From an uncultured Prevotellaceae bacterium (GTDB lineage: Bacteria > Bacteroidota > Bacteroidia > Bacteroidales > Bacteroidaceae): 64,000 nucleotides of DNA. The position numbers and the translations under genes were made by a program. The notes under the pieces were generated by a model. The model ran no database searches and was not told the origin of the DNA. It saw only the letters and a program-made list of their open reading frames with translations. The stretch's first letter is position 1, and each line of letters begins with the position of its first letter. Positions 15,866 to 24,921 of this stretch are shown in pieces. Location of the stretch: positions 1-64,000 of the forward strand of contig CACYQD010000009.1 of the NCBI GenBank assembly GCA_902776475.1, in the 5' to 3' direction.

Positions 15866-17356
15866 TTAATGCTTCTTGTTTATTCGCTTAGCCAAACCGA
15901 TGGCGCCGGTGGGGCAAATGAGTCGGCAGAGGTGGCATCCCACACATTTGGTTCCGACAATATGAGGCTGCCGGGTCTCTTTGTCGAATGTGATGGCTTG
16001 ATGTCCGCCGTCCTGACAGGAGATGTAGCAGCGACCGCAGCCGATACACTTTTCATGGTCCATCTTCGGATAGACTATCGTTTCCCTGTCCAGGTCTGAA
16101 GGCAGCACGAAATTGGGCAACTGTTCGCCGACAATATCCTCTAACTGTTTGATATTTCTTTCTGCCATGTAAGTCTGGAGTCCCAGGATAAGGTCTTCGA
16201 TGATGCGGTAGCCATACTGCATCACGGCTGTGCATACCTGTACGTTGCGGCAACCCAACTGCATGAATTCCAATGCATCACGCCATGTGTCAATTCCGCC
16301 AATTCCGCTGAACTGTATGTTTTTCATAAGCGTGTTCTTGGTCATTTCGAGAATGAAACGCAGTGCAATTGGTTTCACGGCCCGCCCGCTGTATCCTGAT
16401 AACGTCTGTTTGCCGCTCACCTCTGACTCGGGCGACATGGTGACACTCTTGATGGTGTTGATGGCTGAGATGGCATCTGCTCCAGCAAAGAAGGCTCCCA
16501 TAGCGGGATTGTTGATCTGCGTGATGTTGGGTGTCATCTTCGGAATGACAGGAATCTTGACATTGCGCTTCACGTATGCTGTGTAGAAAGTGACAAGTTC
16601 TGGATTCTGTCCCACGTCGCTGCCCATGCCGGTCAGTCGCATCTGCGGACACGAGAAGTTCAGTTCCACGGCATCGCAGCCGGCATCCTCTGCCATCTTT
16701 GCCAGTTCAATCCATTCCTCTTCAAACTGTCCCATGACGGAAGCAATGACCACCTTTGTGGGATAATCTTTTTTCAGTCGTCTCAGGATGTCGAAATCCA
16801 CCTCGTGAGGATTCTCGCTCAACTGTTCCATGTTGCGGAAACCAGCAAAAGAAGTCCCTTCCTTCACGGCATCGAAACGTGGCGACACCTCTCTGATTTC
16901 CTGCTTGCAGATGGTCTTGTAGAAGACACCTGCCCAACCCATCTCAAAGGACCGTGCCACCATCTCGTAGTTGGTGCATATCGCTGAGGATGCCAGGAAG
17001 AAAGGGTTCTCGCAGTGGATGCCGCAAAAATCAATGTCCAGTGCGGGGAGTTTTCCGTGGGCTTTGGGTTCACGGGCCGATAGCAGTTCCCTGATTCTGA
17101 TGGGCCTGTCGTAGTGTATGCATGCCTGCTCGGCTTGTTCCAAGTCGGCGTCACTGCATTTCTCAACCCATCGCCAGATGTTCTGCGCATTGTCGAACCG
17201 TATGGCTCTTATGGCACGTGCCGGATCGCCAGTCTTGCACGCTTTTGTACAAGGTGCGTCTTCGCACAACAGGCAGCGTGCCGCCTCTTCATGGATATGC
17301 ATTGTCTTTTTCATAAGTGTATGGTATAGATTATCGTTAATGTTCTCTTTCTCCAA
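15866..17356 (-). CDS. preA: Dihydropyrimidine dehydrogenase PreA-like, with extra N-terminal Fe-S motif
   Basis: PreA is the flavin and Fe-S subunit of NAD-dependent dihydropyrimidine dehydrogenase, which reduces uracil and thymine. The core (about residues 105-405) is a dihydroorotate dehydrogenase-like barrel with 'LNFSCPQMRLTGMGSDVGQN' and 'FSGIGGIDTW'. The C-terminus carries two [4Fe-4S] motifs, CIGCGRCYISC and CVGCHLCRLIC. The 496 residues exceed the about 410 of E. coli PreA because of an N-terminal motif with C28, C31, C36 and C40, which resembles the Fe-S domain of the partner subunit PreT. No preT or hydantoinase gene is adjacent. The start at 17356 fits a -7 box at 17412-17419; starts at M15 or M19 are possible. 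Confidence 0.87.
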   Translation of the reverse strand: MEKENINDNLYHTLMKKTMHIHEEAARCLLCEDAPCTKACKTGDPARAIRAIRFDNAQNIWRWVEKCSDADLEQAEQACIHYDRPIRIRELLSAREPKAHGKLPALDIDFCGIHCENPFFLASSAICTNYEMVARSFEMGWAGVFYKTICKQEIREVSPRFDAVKEGTSFAGFRNMEQLSENPHEVDFDILRRLKKDYPTKVVIASVMGQFEEEWIELAKMAEDAGCDAVELNFSCPQMRLTGMGSDVGQNPELVTFYTAYVKRNVKIPVIPKMTPNITQINNPAMGAFFAGADAISAINTIKSVTMSPESEVSGKQTLSGYSGRAVKPIALRFILEMTKNTLMKNIQFSGIGGIDTWRDALEFMQLGCRNVQVCTAVMQYGYRIIEDLILGLQTYMAERNIKQLEDIVGEQLPNFVLPSDLDRETIVYPKMDHEKCIGCGRCYISCQDGGHQAITFDKETRQPHIVGTKCVGCHLCRLICPTGAIGLAKRINKKH

Positions 17357-17411
17357 TTCTTTCTGAACACCAATGGCATTCTGATTTAGACATTAGGGGC
17401 CTTTCCCGTGT

Positions 17412-17419
17412 CAAAGATA
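17412..17419 (-). promoter_or_regulatory. -7 box of preA (minus strand)
   Basis: On the minus strand this reads TATCTTTG, an exact TAnnTTTG. It places the transcript start about 50 nt before the preA start codon. Confidence 0.6.
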
Positions 17420-17521
17420 ATAAAAAATCATGAAAAGAACGACAAAAACTGATGATTAACGTCATTTTCTTACTCAAATGATAGCCAAGGCGATATGAGA
17501 GGGATGCATTTTCCGTCCTAA

Positions 17522-17554
17522 TTGTCGCAGATTGCAAAAAAAGTGTTACCTTTG
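17522..17554 (+). promoter_or_regulatory. Promoter of the M18 aminopeptidase gene
   Basis: TTG at 17522-17524, a 22-nt spacer and TACCTTTG at 17547-17554 fit the Bacteroidetes consensus. The start codon lies 49 nt downstream. This promoter is divergent from that of preA. Confidence 0.72.
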
Positions 17555-17602
17555 TGATTGGGATGAAAACACATCTTTGAAAATAACCAACAACCCATAA
17601 CT

Positions 17603-18904
17603 ATGATAACCCGTTTGCTTCATTTCCTTGATGCCTCACCCGTCAACTTTTTTGCGGTGAGGAACATTGCCTCGATGCTGCAGGAGGCAGGTTTTTCACG
17701 TTTCGATCCTACCACGCCAATCGGTCAGTTGAAGGCAGGTGAGAAATTCTTTGTGACCAAGAACGACTCCTCGATATATGCTTTCCAGATAGGAAGCAGG
17801 ACACTGGCCGATGCAGGTTTCCGTATGATTTGCGCCCATAGTGATTCTCCAACCTTCCGCATCAAGCCCAATGCCGAGATGCTGTGCGAGGGCGGCATCG
17901 TGAAACTGAATACCGAGGTCTATGGAGGTCCCATCATGTCAACTTGGTTTGACCGTCCGCTGACGCTTGCCGGCAGGGTGATTCTCCGTGGCGACAATGC
18001 GTTCGCACCACGCACCATGCTGCTCCACATCAAGCGTCCGCTGATGCAGATCAGCAATCTCGCCATCCATTTCAATCGTCAGGTGAATGATGGCGTGAAA
18101 CTGAGCAAACAGAAAGATATGCTCCCCATCCTCGGCATCATCAGTTCTCGGCTGGAGTGCGGCAACATGCTGATCAATCTCATCTGTGAAGAGCTGGGCA
18201 AGGAGAATCCCGTTGAGCCCAAAGACATTCTGGACTTCGACCTCTATCTGGCTGATGCCACTCCTGCTTGTACTTTTGGCTGTCATGATGAGTTTCTGTC
18301 ATCCGGACGGCTCGACGACCTCTCCATGTGTTTCGCCGGCCTTGAGGCCATGATGGCCTCAAAAGGCACCGAGGTGACCAAGGTCTTGGCTATTTTCGAC
18401 AATGAGGAGACCGGCTCACAAACAAAGCAGGGAGCGGGAAGTCCTTTCCTTGCCTCAATCCTCAGGCGTATAGCCTTGGCGCAAAGCGGTACGGAGGAGG
18501 CTTTCTATCAAGCGGTGGAGAGGGCTTTCATGGTATCGGCGGACAATGCCCACGCCTGGCATCCCAACTACAGCGAGAAGTACGACCCCACCAATCATCC
18601 TGTTCTGGGTGGTGGACCTGTCATCAAGTTCAACGCCGCTCAGAAGTATGCCAGTGATGCGGTGTCTGCATCAGTATTCATGGAGATTTGCAGCAAGGCG
18701 GGTGTGCCCTGTCAGCGTTTTGTGAATCACAGCGATGTGGCAGGCGGCAGCACGCTGGGTAATATTCTGGCCTCTTCCATTCCTGTGAGAGGTGTTGATA
18801 TGGGAAATGCCATCCTGGCCATGCACAGTTGCCGTGAGACCGGCAGTGTCGCTGACCATCTCTATTGCGTGAAGGCTTTCACCCAATTCTACGATAACGA
18901 CTGA
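17603..18904 (+). CDS. M18 family aminopeptidase
   Basis: This 433-residue enzyme belongs to the M18 metallopeptidases (aspartyl aminopeptidase family), which remove N-terminal residues from peptides in the cytoplasm using two metal ions. Metal-binding blocks are 'MICAHSDSPTFRIKP', 'FDNEETGSQTKQGA', and a C-terminal 'VNHSDVAGGSTLGNI'. The start 'MITRLLHFLDASPVNFFAV' matches the typical N-terminus. There is no signal peptide. It is transcribed alone, divergent from preA and convergent with the efflux operon. Confidence 0.95.
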   Translation: MITRLLHFLDASPVNFFAVRNIASMLQEAGFSRFDPTTPIGQLKAGEKFFVTKNDSSIYAFQIGSRTLADAGFRMICAHSDSPTFRIKPNAEMLCEGGIVKLNTEVYGGPIMSTWFDRPLTLAGRVILRGDNAFAPRTMLLHIKRPLMQISNLAIHFNRQVNDGVKLSKQKDMLPILGIISSRLECGNMLINLICEELGKENPVEPKDILDFDLYLADATPACTFGCHDEFLSSGRLDDLSMCFAGLEAMMASKGTEVTKVLAIFDNEETGSQTKQGAGSPFLASILRRIALAQSGTEEAFYQAVERAFMVSADNAHAWHPNYSEKYDPTNHPVLGGGPVIKFNAAQKYASDAVSASVFMEICSKAGVPCQRFVNHSDVAGGSTLGNILASSIPVRGVDMGNAILAMHSCRETGSVADHLYCVKAFTQFYDND

Positions 18905-18963
18905 CGCTGCTGTCAGACAACGACTCTCATGGATCTGCGGAAATCCCTCGCCGTGGCTCGATC

Positions 18964-20298
18964 CTAATATCCGGTGGCGTGCTTGTATTCCAGAAGCTTG
19001 TTCTGGTATTCGGCGAAAGCATCGGTGTGGTTGTCTCTTGCCTGTTGGTAGAGCCTTTGGGCATCCAGAAGGTCAGACATCTTGGTGGTGCCTGCCCGGT
19101 AGTAGTCTTGGTTGAGGCGAAGGTTCTCCTCCGCCTGTTCAATGCTGCGTTTGGAGAGGAGGAGTTGCTGATAGGACTCCTCGACACCGTTCCAGGCATT
19201 TTGCATTCCGATTTTCAAGAGTTCGGCCTTGTCGTCGAGTTCTTCCTGGGCTTTCTGCTGCTCAATCTTGCGGCGCTTGACGGCGTGGGAACCGCCCCAC
19301 CAGTCGCTGATGGGGATACTGACCGTGGCGAAGAGCATACCGAAATGCTGGGCGTTGTCCATCAGCGTGTGGTAGTTGTATCCCGCACCGACGGCCACGG
19401 AAGGGAGGTTCTGTCCGACGGCCATCCTGCGCTGCAGTTTGGCTGCCTCCACTTGTTTTCCAAGCAGCTGGTACTCTGCTGTGCCCAGAAGAGCGTGGTC
19501 ATGGTCTTTCTTGGTAGCCAGGGGTGGGGGAGTCTCCGTGTCGTAGGTGATGGTGAAGGTGGTGTCGCGAAGGCCGCAATAATGTGCCAACAACAGGCGG
19601 ACGAGCGACAATCCGTTTTGCAGTTTGATTTTCTTGCTGGCAATGTCATTCTGCTGCAATTGCACTTGGAGCAGGTCGTTGCGCAAGGTCAGTCCTGCTT
19701 TGACGGCCACGCTGACATCTTTGTTGAGACTTGACAGGAGGGCTTCGACGGCCTGAATGGTTTTCATCTTCTCCTGCAGGGAGGCCAACTGCCAGAAATA
19801 CTGTTCGGCAGTCTTCTCCACCTCGTTTTCAGAGCGCCTCATTTGCAGGCGGCTGACATCCTCGCCGACTTTGGCCAATTTGTTGCCATTGACGATTTGG
19901 CCTCCGGCAAAGACGGGCTGCACGGCCATCACACTGCCGATGACCCCATTTTTCATCATTGAAATGTTGATGGGGTTGGCCAGTGATGCCAAAGCTTCCA
20001 CAGGGAAAGACTGGGCAAGCATGGCTCCCAGTTCGGGATTGATCATCTCGGATGGTGTCATGTCCATCTGAGCCATCCCCTTGTTGGCATTGAACCAGAG
20101 GCCTGTGGCGCTCACGTTGGGGAAATATTTCGTGAAAGCTTCTTTTCGCTGTTGTTTTGAAGCTTCTATGTTGTATTGGGCAGCGTGGATGGCGTTGTTG
20201 TTTTGGCGGGCAGAGTCAAGCACCTGTTCCAGGGTATAGGTCTGGGCCGAAAGAGACAAGGTACTGGCCAGTGTGGCGATGGTGATGAATTTCTTCAT
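18964..20298 (-). CDS. TolC family outer-membrane efflux protein
   Basis: The 444-residue protein has a signal peptide (TIATLASTLSLSAQ) and two copies of the outer-membrane efflux protein repeat, with long helical stretches such as 'AEENLRLNQDYYRAGTTKMSDLLDAQRL' read in part. The 'RAGTTKMSDLLDAQ' motif is a family hallmark. It forms the outer-membrane channel of a tripartite pump together with the RND transporter and adaptor encoded upstream in the same minus-strand operon. The gap to the RND gene is 63 nt. Export substrates are not evident. Confidence 0.94.
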   Translation of the reverse strand: MKKFITIATLASTLSLSAQTYTLEQVLDSARQNNNAIHAAQYNIEASKQQRKEAFTKYFPNVSATGLWFNANKGMAQMDMTPSEMINPELGAMLAQSFPVEALASLANPINISMMKNGVIGSVMAVQPVFAGGQIVNGNKLAKVGEDVSRLQMRRSENEVEKTAEQYFWQLASLQEKMKTIQAVEALLSSLNKDVSVAVKAGLTLRNDLLQVQLQQNDIASKKIKLQNGLSLVRLLLAHYCGLRDTTFTITYDTETPPPLATKKDHDHALLGTAEYQLLGKQVEAAKLQRRMAVGQNLPSVAVGAGYNYHTLMDNAQHFGMLFATVSIPISDWWGGSHAVKRRKIEQQKAQEELDDKAELLKIGMQNAWNGVEESYQQLLLSKRSIEQAEENLRLNQDYYRAGTTKMSDLLDAQRLYQQARDNHTDAFAEYQNKLLEYKHATGY

Positions 20299-20361
20299 GA
20301 TTCTTGTTTGCTGTGGATCTTGAATTCGTTTCTTTCAGAGAGGATGTGGCGGCCATGGCGC

Positions 20362-23300
20362 TCATTTCAACGAGACCTTCCAATAGACCACGGGAAGAAC
20401 GGTGACGACCATGATCAGCGAACCGATGCCGCCGGCGAAAATGGTGACACCCACGGGCATCCAGAACGATGACTGGGCGATGATCATCGGCACCACGCCG
20501 ACAGCGGTAGTGGCCGTGGTGAGGAAGATGGGAACCATGCGTCGCCTTCCGGCTTCATAGCCTGCCTGCTTGACCGCTTCGTTGTAGGCCTTATGGTATT
20601 CTCGGCGTTGTTCTTCGGTCACGTGAGCGGGCTTCGGATGGTCAGCCACAAACTGTTTCATCAGATTGTTGGCATGCTCGAAGATGAGAATCTCGTTGCG
20701 CATGATCATACCCATCAGGGTGATGACGCCCATGATAGACGTGAGTCCCAGGGTGCGGTTCATCAGTCCCAGACCGATGAGGGCGCCGGGCAGCATCAGT
20801 CCGAGAGCTGAGATGCAGACGATGGTGATGCCATATTTCTTGAAATTGAACAACAGGAAGAAAAAGACGATGAGCATGGCGATGGACACGCCTCCCGTAA
20901 TCATCGGGATGGCTTCCGCATCATATTCCATCTCACCGCCCACTTCCGCACGGACACCTTCGGGCAACTCAATCTCATTCTTCATGATCTTCGCTACCCG
21001 GCTTTCCACGGGAGCGGCATAGACACCGTTGGCAAACTGTGCCGTCACGGTGATGCAGCGCTCACCGCCCCGGTGCATGATGCGGCTTTCGCTCCATTTG
21101 GGGCTAACTTTGGCAACCTGGCGCAAGGGTACCGTGGTACTCTTGTCGTTGAGTCCGGAAGAGAGCAGGGTCAGGGGAGTGGCCACTCCGAGGTCCTCCA
21201 CATCAGAGAAGGTCATGTCTGTGTCGTCCTTGACAATGATGGGCAGTTCGTAGTCATCTTCCCAGATCTGTCCCACACGCAGGTCGCTGGTGGTGGCACT
21301 CAGGGAAAGGGCTGCTGTCGAACGTGTGATGCCGAGTTGTGCCGAGGCCACAGGATCGAGTTCCACGTTGATGATGGGGGTGGGTTGGAAATAGTCGGTG
21401 TGAACCCATTCCAGTTCGGGCATCTTGCGCATGCGGTCCATCAGTTGTTCTGATACGCTATGCAGGGCCGAGAGATCATCGCCATAGAACCGGTATTCCA
21501 ACTCAGGCACTTCCAGAAAATCAAGGCGCTTGAAACGGATGTAGGCTTCAGGAAACCTCTCTGACCATTCTGGCTGGTATTTGGCCAGCAGATCAAGGGT
21601 GGCTTTCTGCGATTCCGTGTTGACGATGAACTGTGCGAAGTTCTTTCCTGCCATCTGCGGGGCGTAACAGGTCATGAAGCGTGGAGAAGAACAGCCGATG
21701 AAACTGGTGATGCACTTCACACGGGAGTCTTCTTGGAGCACGCGGCGGAGTGAGTCGGCCGTCTGCCGGGTTTCGTTCAGACCCTTCCCGTCGGGAAGGA
21801 ATATCTCAACCGCGAACTGGTCACGGTCGGCGTAAGGGAAGAGCCTCACTTTCAGGGTAGGCACAATCAGCAGCGAGAGGATGACAAGGACGATGCCACC
21901 CCAGATGGTGAGCCACGGACGGCGGAACGTGAAATCAAGCACATGGTCATAGGTGTCCTGCACCCATTTCGTGATGGCATTGCCACCGGTGGTGACCTTG
22001 CCGGGCTTGATGATCAGCACTTCGAGGAATGGTATCACCATCACGGCGAGGAAAAGCGACACCAGCAAGTTGATGCCTATAGTCCATGGGAAAACCTGGA
22101 TGGCATCTTTGAACGCTCCTTTGAAGGTCAGCAGCAGCGGGAAGAAGATGATGCTGATGCAGAGCGTGGCGAGCATCATGGGCATGAAATATTGCTTGGC
22201 GGAGTCGATAGCCGCCCGTTTCGGTTCATAACCTTTGCCAAGGTATTCCAGGTAGCCGTCGATGACCACGATGCTGTTGTCAACCACCATGCCCAGCACG
22301 ACGATGAGGGCGGCCAGTGTGACGATATTCAGTTCGATGCCAACCATGTACATGAAGGCCACGGAAATGAAGGTGCTGAGGGGGATGGTGATGGCGGCCA
22401 CAATGGCAGAGCGCAAGGGGAAGAGCACCATCATGACGAGGATGATGATGACCATCGAGATGAGCAGGTCGCGAAGGAAGTCACTGACGCTGGAACTCAC
22501 CACCTTGGGCTGGTCGGCGATGCGGGTGATCTTCACGTCTTCGGGCAGGGAGTGCTGGCGGTAATCATTGAGCACCTTGTCCACATCCTTTCCATACTGC
22601 ACGATGTTGTTGCCCGGTGTCATCTCCATGGAGAGCAATATGCAGGGATGACCGTCTTGTTCGATGTAACTCTCGGCGTTGTTGTATTCCCTGACCACCT
22701 TGGCCACATCCCTCACACGGGCGACCTTGCCGCTGACAGGGTCGCTGAAGATGATCTGGTTGGCAATCTCTTCCTCACTGTCTCCAGTAGCCTCGATATG
22801 GATGGGGATCTGCTGGTCGTCATCACTGATGCTGCCGCTCATGGTGGTGATACCCTGTGTCTGGAGACTCGAGAAGAGCATCTGCTGTCCGATGCCATAG
22901 GCCTGCAGACGCTGACGGTCCACGTAGAGTGAGATCTGTTCTTTCTGGGCACCATAGAGCCTTACATTGGCCACGGAGTGAATCCGGCGCAGACGGTCGG
23001 AGAGGGCGTCGCTGTAGCTTTGCAGTTCACGGTAACTGCGCTGATCGCTCTCGATGGCGATGAGCAGGGCGGAGGTGTTGCCAAAATCATCATTGGCCAC
23101 CAGTGCGAGCACACCGCTGGGCAGTTGTTGCTTGAAGAGTGTCAGACCATGTTTGATCTTGCTCCATACCTCGTCTTTGTTGTTCACTTCGTCGTTGAGG
23201 CGTACCATCACCATGCACATCCCGTTCTGTGAGGTGGTGGTGGTCTTTGTGCGGTTCACTTCCCCATAGGTGAACAGAAACCTTTCCAGTGGATGGGCCA

Positions 23301-23520
23301 CCTGTTGTTCCACTTCCTCGCTCGTGGCACCTGGATAGACGGCGATGACCACGCCCTGACGGATGGTGAAGGCGGGGAACTCGTCTTTCGGCATGACATA
23401 CATCCCGAAGATGCCGAGAGTGAAGAGGATGATGACAATGAGCAGTGATATGGAGTAATGCTCCAAGGGCCACCGGAGCCAATTCATCTTGTTTCCCATT
23501 TCTTTCAGTCTTTTCTTCAA
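20362..23520 (-). CDS. RND family efflux transporter permease
   Basis: This is the inner-membrane proton-driven pump of a tripartite efflux system. Its 1052 residues show the RND layout: a first helix ('LLIVIILFTLGIFGMYVMP'), two large periplasmic loops, and twelve helices in all. The helix-4 block 'LGMVVDNSIVVIDGYLEYL' holds the proton-relay aspartate, with asparagine at the second position of the Asp-Asp pair of AcrB. The start codon overlaps the adaptor stop by 4 nt (23517-23520), so the genes are coupled. It is closer in length to drug-type (HAE) than heavy-metal pumps, but the substrate is not evident. Confidence 0.95.
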   Translation of the reverse strand: MKKRLKEMGNKMNWLRWPLEHYSISLLIVIILFTLGIFGMYVMPKDEFPAFTIRQGVVIAVYPGATSEEVEQQVAHPLERFLFTYGEVNRTKTTTTSQNGMCMVMVRLNDEVNNKDEVWSKIKHGLTLFKQQLPSGVLALVANDDFGNTSALLIAIESDQRSYRELQSYSDALSDRLRRIHSVANVRLYGAQKEQISLYVDRQRLQAYGIGQQMLFSSLQTQGITTMSGSISDDDQQIPIHIEATGDSEEEIANQIIFSDPVSGKVARVRDVAKVVREYNNAESYIEQDGHPCILLSMEMTPGNNIVQYGKDVDKVLNDYRQHSLPEDVKITRIADQPKVVSSSVSDFLRDLLISMVIIILVMMVLFPLRSAIVAAITIPLSTFISVAFMYMVGIELNIVTLAALIVVLGMVVDNSIVVIDGYLEYLGKGYEPKRAAIDSAKQYFMPMMLATLCISIIFFPLLLTFKGAFKDAIQVFPWTIGINLLVSLFLAVMVIPFLEVLIIKPGKVTTGGNAITKWVQDTYDHVLDFTFRRPWLTIWGGIVLVILSLLIVPTLKVRLFPYADRDQFAVEIFLPDGKGLNETRQTADSLRRVLQEDSRVKCITSFIGCSSPRFMTCYAPQMAGKNFAQFIVNTESQKATLDLLAKYQPEWSERFPEAYIRFKRLDFLEVPELEYRFYGDDLSALHSVSEQLMDRMRKMPELEWVHTDYFQPTPIINVELDPVASAQLGITRSTAALSLSATTSDLRVGQIWEDDYELPIIVKDDTDMTFSDVEDLGVATPLTLLSSGLNDKSTTVPLRQVAKVSPKWSESRIMHRGGERCITVTAQFANGVYAAPVESRVAKIMKNEIELPEGVRAEVGGEMEYDAEAIPMITGGVSIAMLIVFFFLLFNFKKYGITIVCISALGLMLPGALIGLGLMNRTLGLTSIMGVITLMGMIMRNEILIFEHANNLMKQFVADHPKPAHVTEEQRREYHKAYNEAVKQAGYEAGRRRMVPIFLTTATTAVGVVPMIIAQSSFWMPVGVTIFAGGIGSLIMVVTVLPVVYWKVSLK

Positions 23521-24620
23521 TATTCCACCTTTGTGCCTTCACTGAGTTTCTGATAGCCGTCGGTGACGACCCGCTGTCCGGTCGTGATGCCGCCGACGAT
23601 GACAATCCTGTTGCCGATAGTGCCGCCAGTCCGTATCGGTGTGCGGTGAACGGTCCCGTTTTCTTCCACTATCCAGACGAAGAGTCCTCCGTCGGCTTTT
23701 TTCTGAATACAGGTGATGGGAAGCAAGGGGTTGCCTTCATTGGCATCGCCGTTGTCAAACCTAACGTTGGCTACCATGCCGGGAAGCAGTTTGTGGTCGG
23801 CATTGGGCACATTGATGCGGATATCATAGGTGTGGGTGAGTGCGTCGGCCTGGACTCCTTTCTCAATCAGTCCACCTTGCACATGCTTCTCGACAGCTTC
23901 TACGGTGATCAGCGAGCGGCTGCTGCTGTGGATGTTGCTCATCTCCGTCTCAGGGATGGAAACTTTCACTTTCACGGTGTTGATATTCAGGATGGTCACC
24001 ACAGCTTGTGAGGGGAGGGCGGTCTCGCCGGCTCCCACCATTTTCCTGCCGATGATGCCGCTGACAGGGGCTGTCAGACGGGTGTCGGACAGGCCTTTGC
24101 GGGCGATGCGTTCCGTGGCGGAGGCAGAGCGCACTCCTGAACGGGCTGTGCTCAGCGCAGTCTCAGCTTGGCGTAACTGCGTCTCGGCTTCTATCCATTT
24201 GATCTCGGGCAGCGAACCGTTGTCATGGAGGAGTTTCAGACGCTCATGGGCATCCTTGGCCTGGGCATAGGTGTTTTCTGCTTGTCTCACCATGTCCTCC
24301 GCCTGACTGGTCAGAGCCTTGGCGGCTTCAACGCTGTTTCCGCTGCTGGTGGCATCTATCTCGGCCAGCAACTGGCCGCGCTGCACCATCTGCCCTTCGT
24401 TGACCAACATGCGTTTCACAACTCCCATGCTGGTGAAACTGACGGCCGTAGCCTCGCTTTCTTCCACGATGCCCACATAGGATTGCGCATCTTCAACTTG
24501 AACAGCCGTCACTACTTCAGTCTTCACTTTCGTAGGTGATTTGATGGACTGGTCTCCCTTGTTGCCGCAACTGCATAACATGAGAAGGGCAGCCATCAGT
24601 CCTGTCATTGCTTTTCTCAT
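23517..24620 (-). CDS. RND efflux periplasmic adaptor (membrane fusion lipoprotein)
   Basis: The adaptor links the RND pump to the TolC-like channel. The 367-residue protein begins with a lipoprotein signal (LMLCSC, predicted lipidated Cys18), followed by a biotinyl-lipoyl-like half ('FTSMGVVKRMLVNEGQMVQRGQ'), an alpha-hairpin with coiled coil at about residues 95-165, the second lipoyl half ('LTAPVSGIIGRKMVGAGE'), a beta-barrel and a membrane-proximal domain. It is the first gene of the operon adaptor-RND-TolC. A -7 box is seen at 24645-24652. Confidence 0.94.
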   Translation of the reverse strand: MRKAMTGLMAALLMLCSCGNKGDQSIKSPTKVKTEVVTAVQVEDAQSYVGIVEESEATAVSFTSMGVVKRMLVNEGQMVQRGQLLAEIDATSSGNSVEAAKALTSQAEDMVRQAENTYAQAKDAHERLKLLHDNGSLPEIKWIEAETQLRQAETALSTARSGVRSASATERIARKGLSDTRLTAPVSGIIGRKMVGAGETALPSQAVVTILNINTVKVKVSIPETEMSNIHSSSRSLITVEAVEKHVQGGLIEKGVQADALTHTYDIRINVPNADHKLLPGMVANVRFDNGDANEGNPLLPITCIQKKADGGLFVWIVEENGTVHRTPIRTGGTIGNRIVIVGGITTGQRVVTDGYQKLSEGTKVEY

Positions 24621-24644
24621 ACCATTATTACTTGTTTTGCCCTA

Positions 24645-24652
24645 CAAAAATA
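24645..24652 (-). promoter_or_regulatory. -7 box of the RND efflux operon (minus strand)
   Basis: On the minus strand this reads TATTTTTG, matching TAnnTTTG, about 25 nt before the adaptor start codon. A clear -33 element is not seen. The remaining stretch up to 24809 shows nothing else I can support. Confidence 0.5.
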
Positions 24653-24809
24653 GTGGAAAAAAGTGGTTTCTGAATGTTTGAAATGGCTATTTTTTATCCG
24701 TTATGGGGAAAATGAACAAAAAATGCTCGAAAAAGCTAAAAAACTCGCCAAAAGAATTGAGTTTTTTGATTTGTGGGCCGTTTTTTGTTTTTTACGCAGG
24801 GTCAGGATT

Positions 24810-24852
24810 GGAATAAAAAGCGAAGCGGCTGGCATCGCTGCCTGCCGCTTCG
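24810..24852 (-). terminator. Rho-independent terminator of the 24922-26583 gene
   Basis: CGAAGCGGC (24821-24829) pairs with GCCGCTTCG (24844-24852), and GGCA/TGCC extend the stem past one mismatch to a 4-nt loop. Read on the minus strand, a CTTTTTATTC run follows, giving a good terminator about 70 nt after the stop codon. Confidence 0.87.
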
Positions 24853-24921
24853 GATAAATGCCCATTCGCTATGTCGGGAATGGCAGATTTTGACTAACTG
24901 TTGAATGTAAGAGAGATTTGT

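Noticed and set aside
21943..22932. Plus-strand frame opposite the RND transporter
   Set aside because: It is antisense to a clear RND gene and has a His/Asp/Val-biased composition.
24663..24857. Short frame of 64 codons between the efflux operon and the secreted-protein gene
   Set aside because: It runs into the terminator hairpin and has no family features or promoter.
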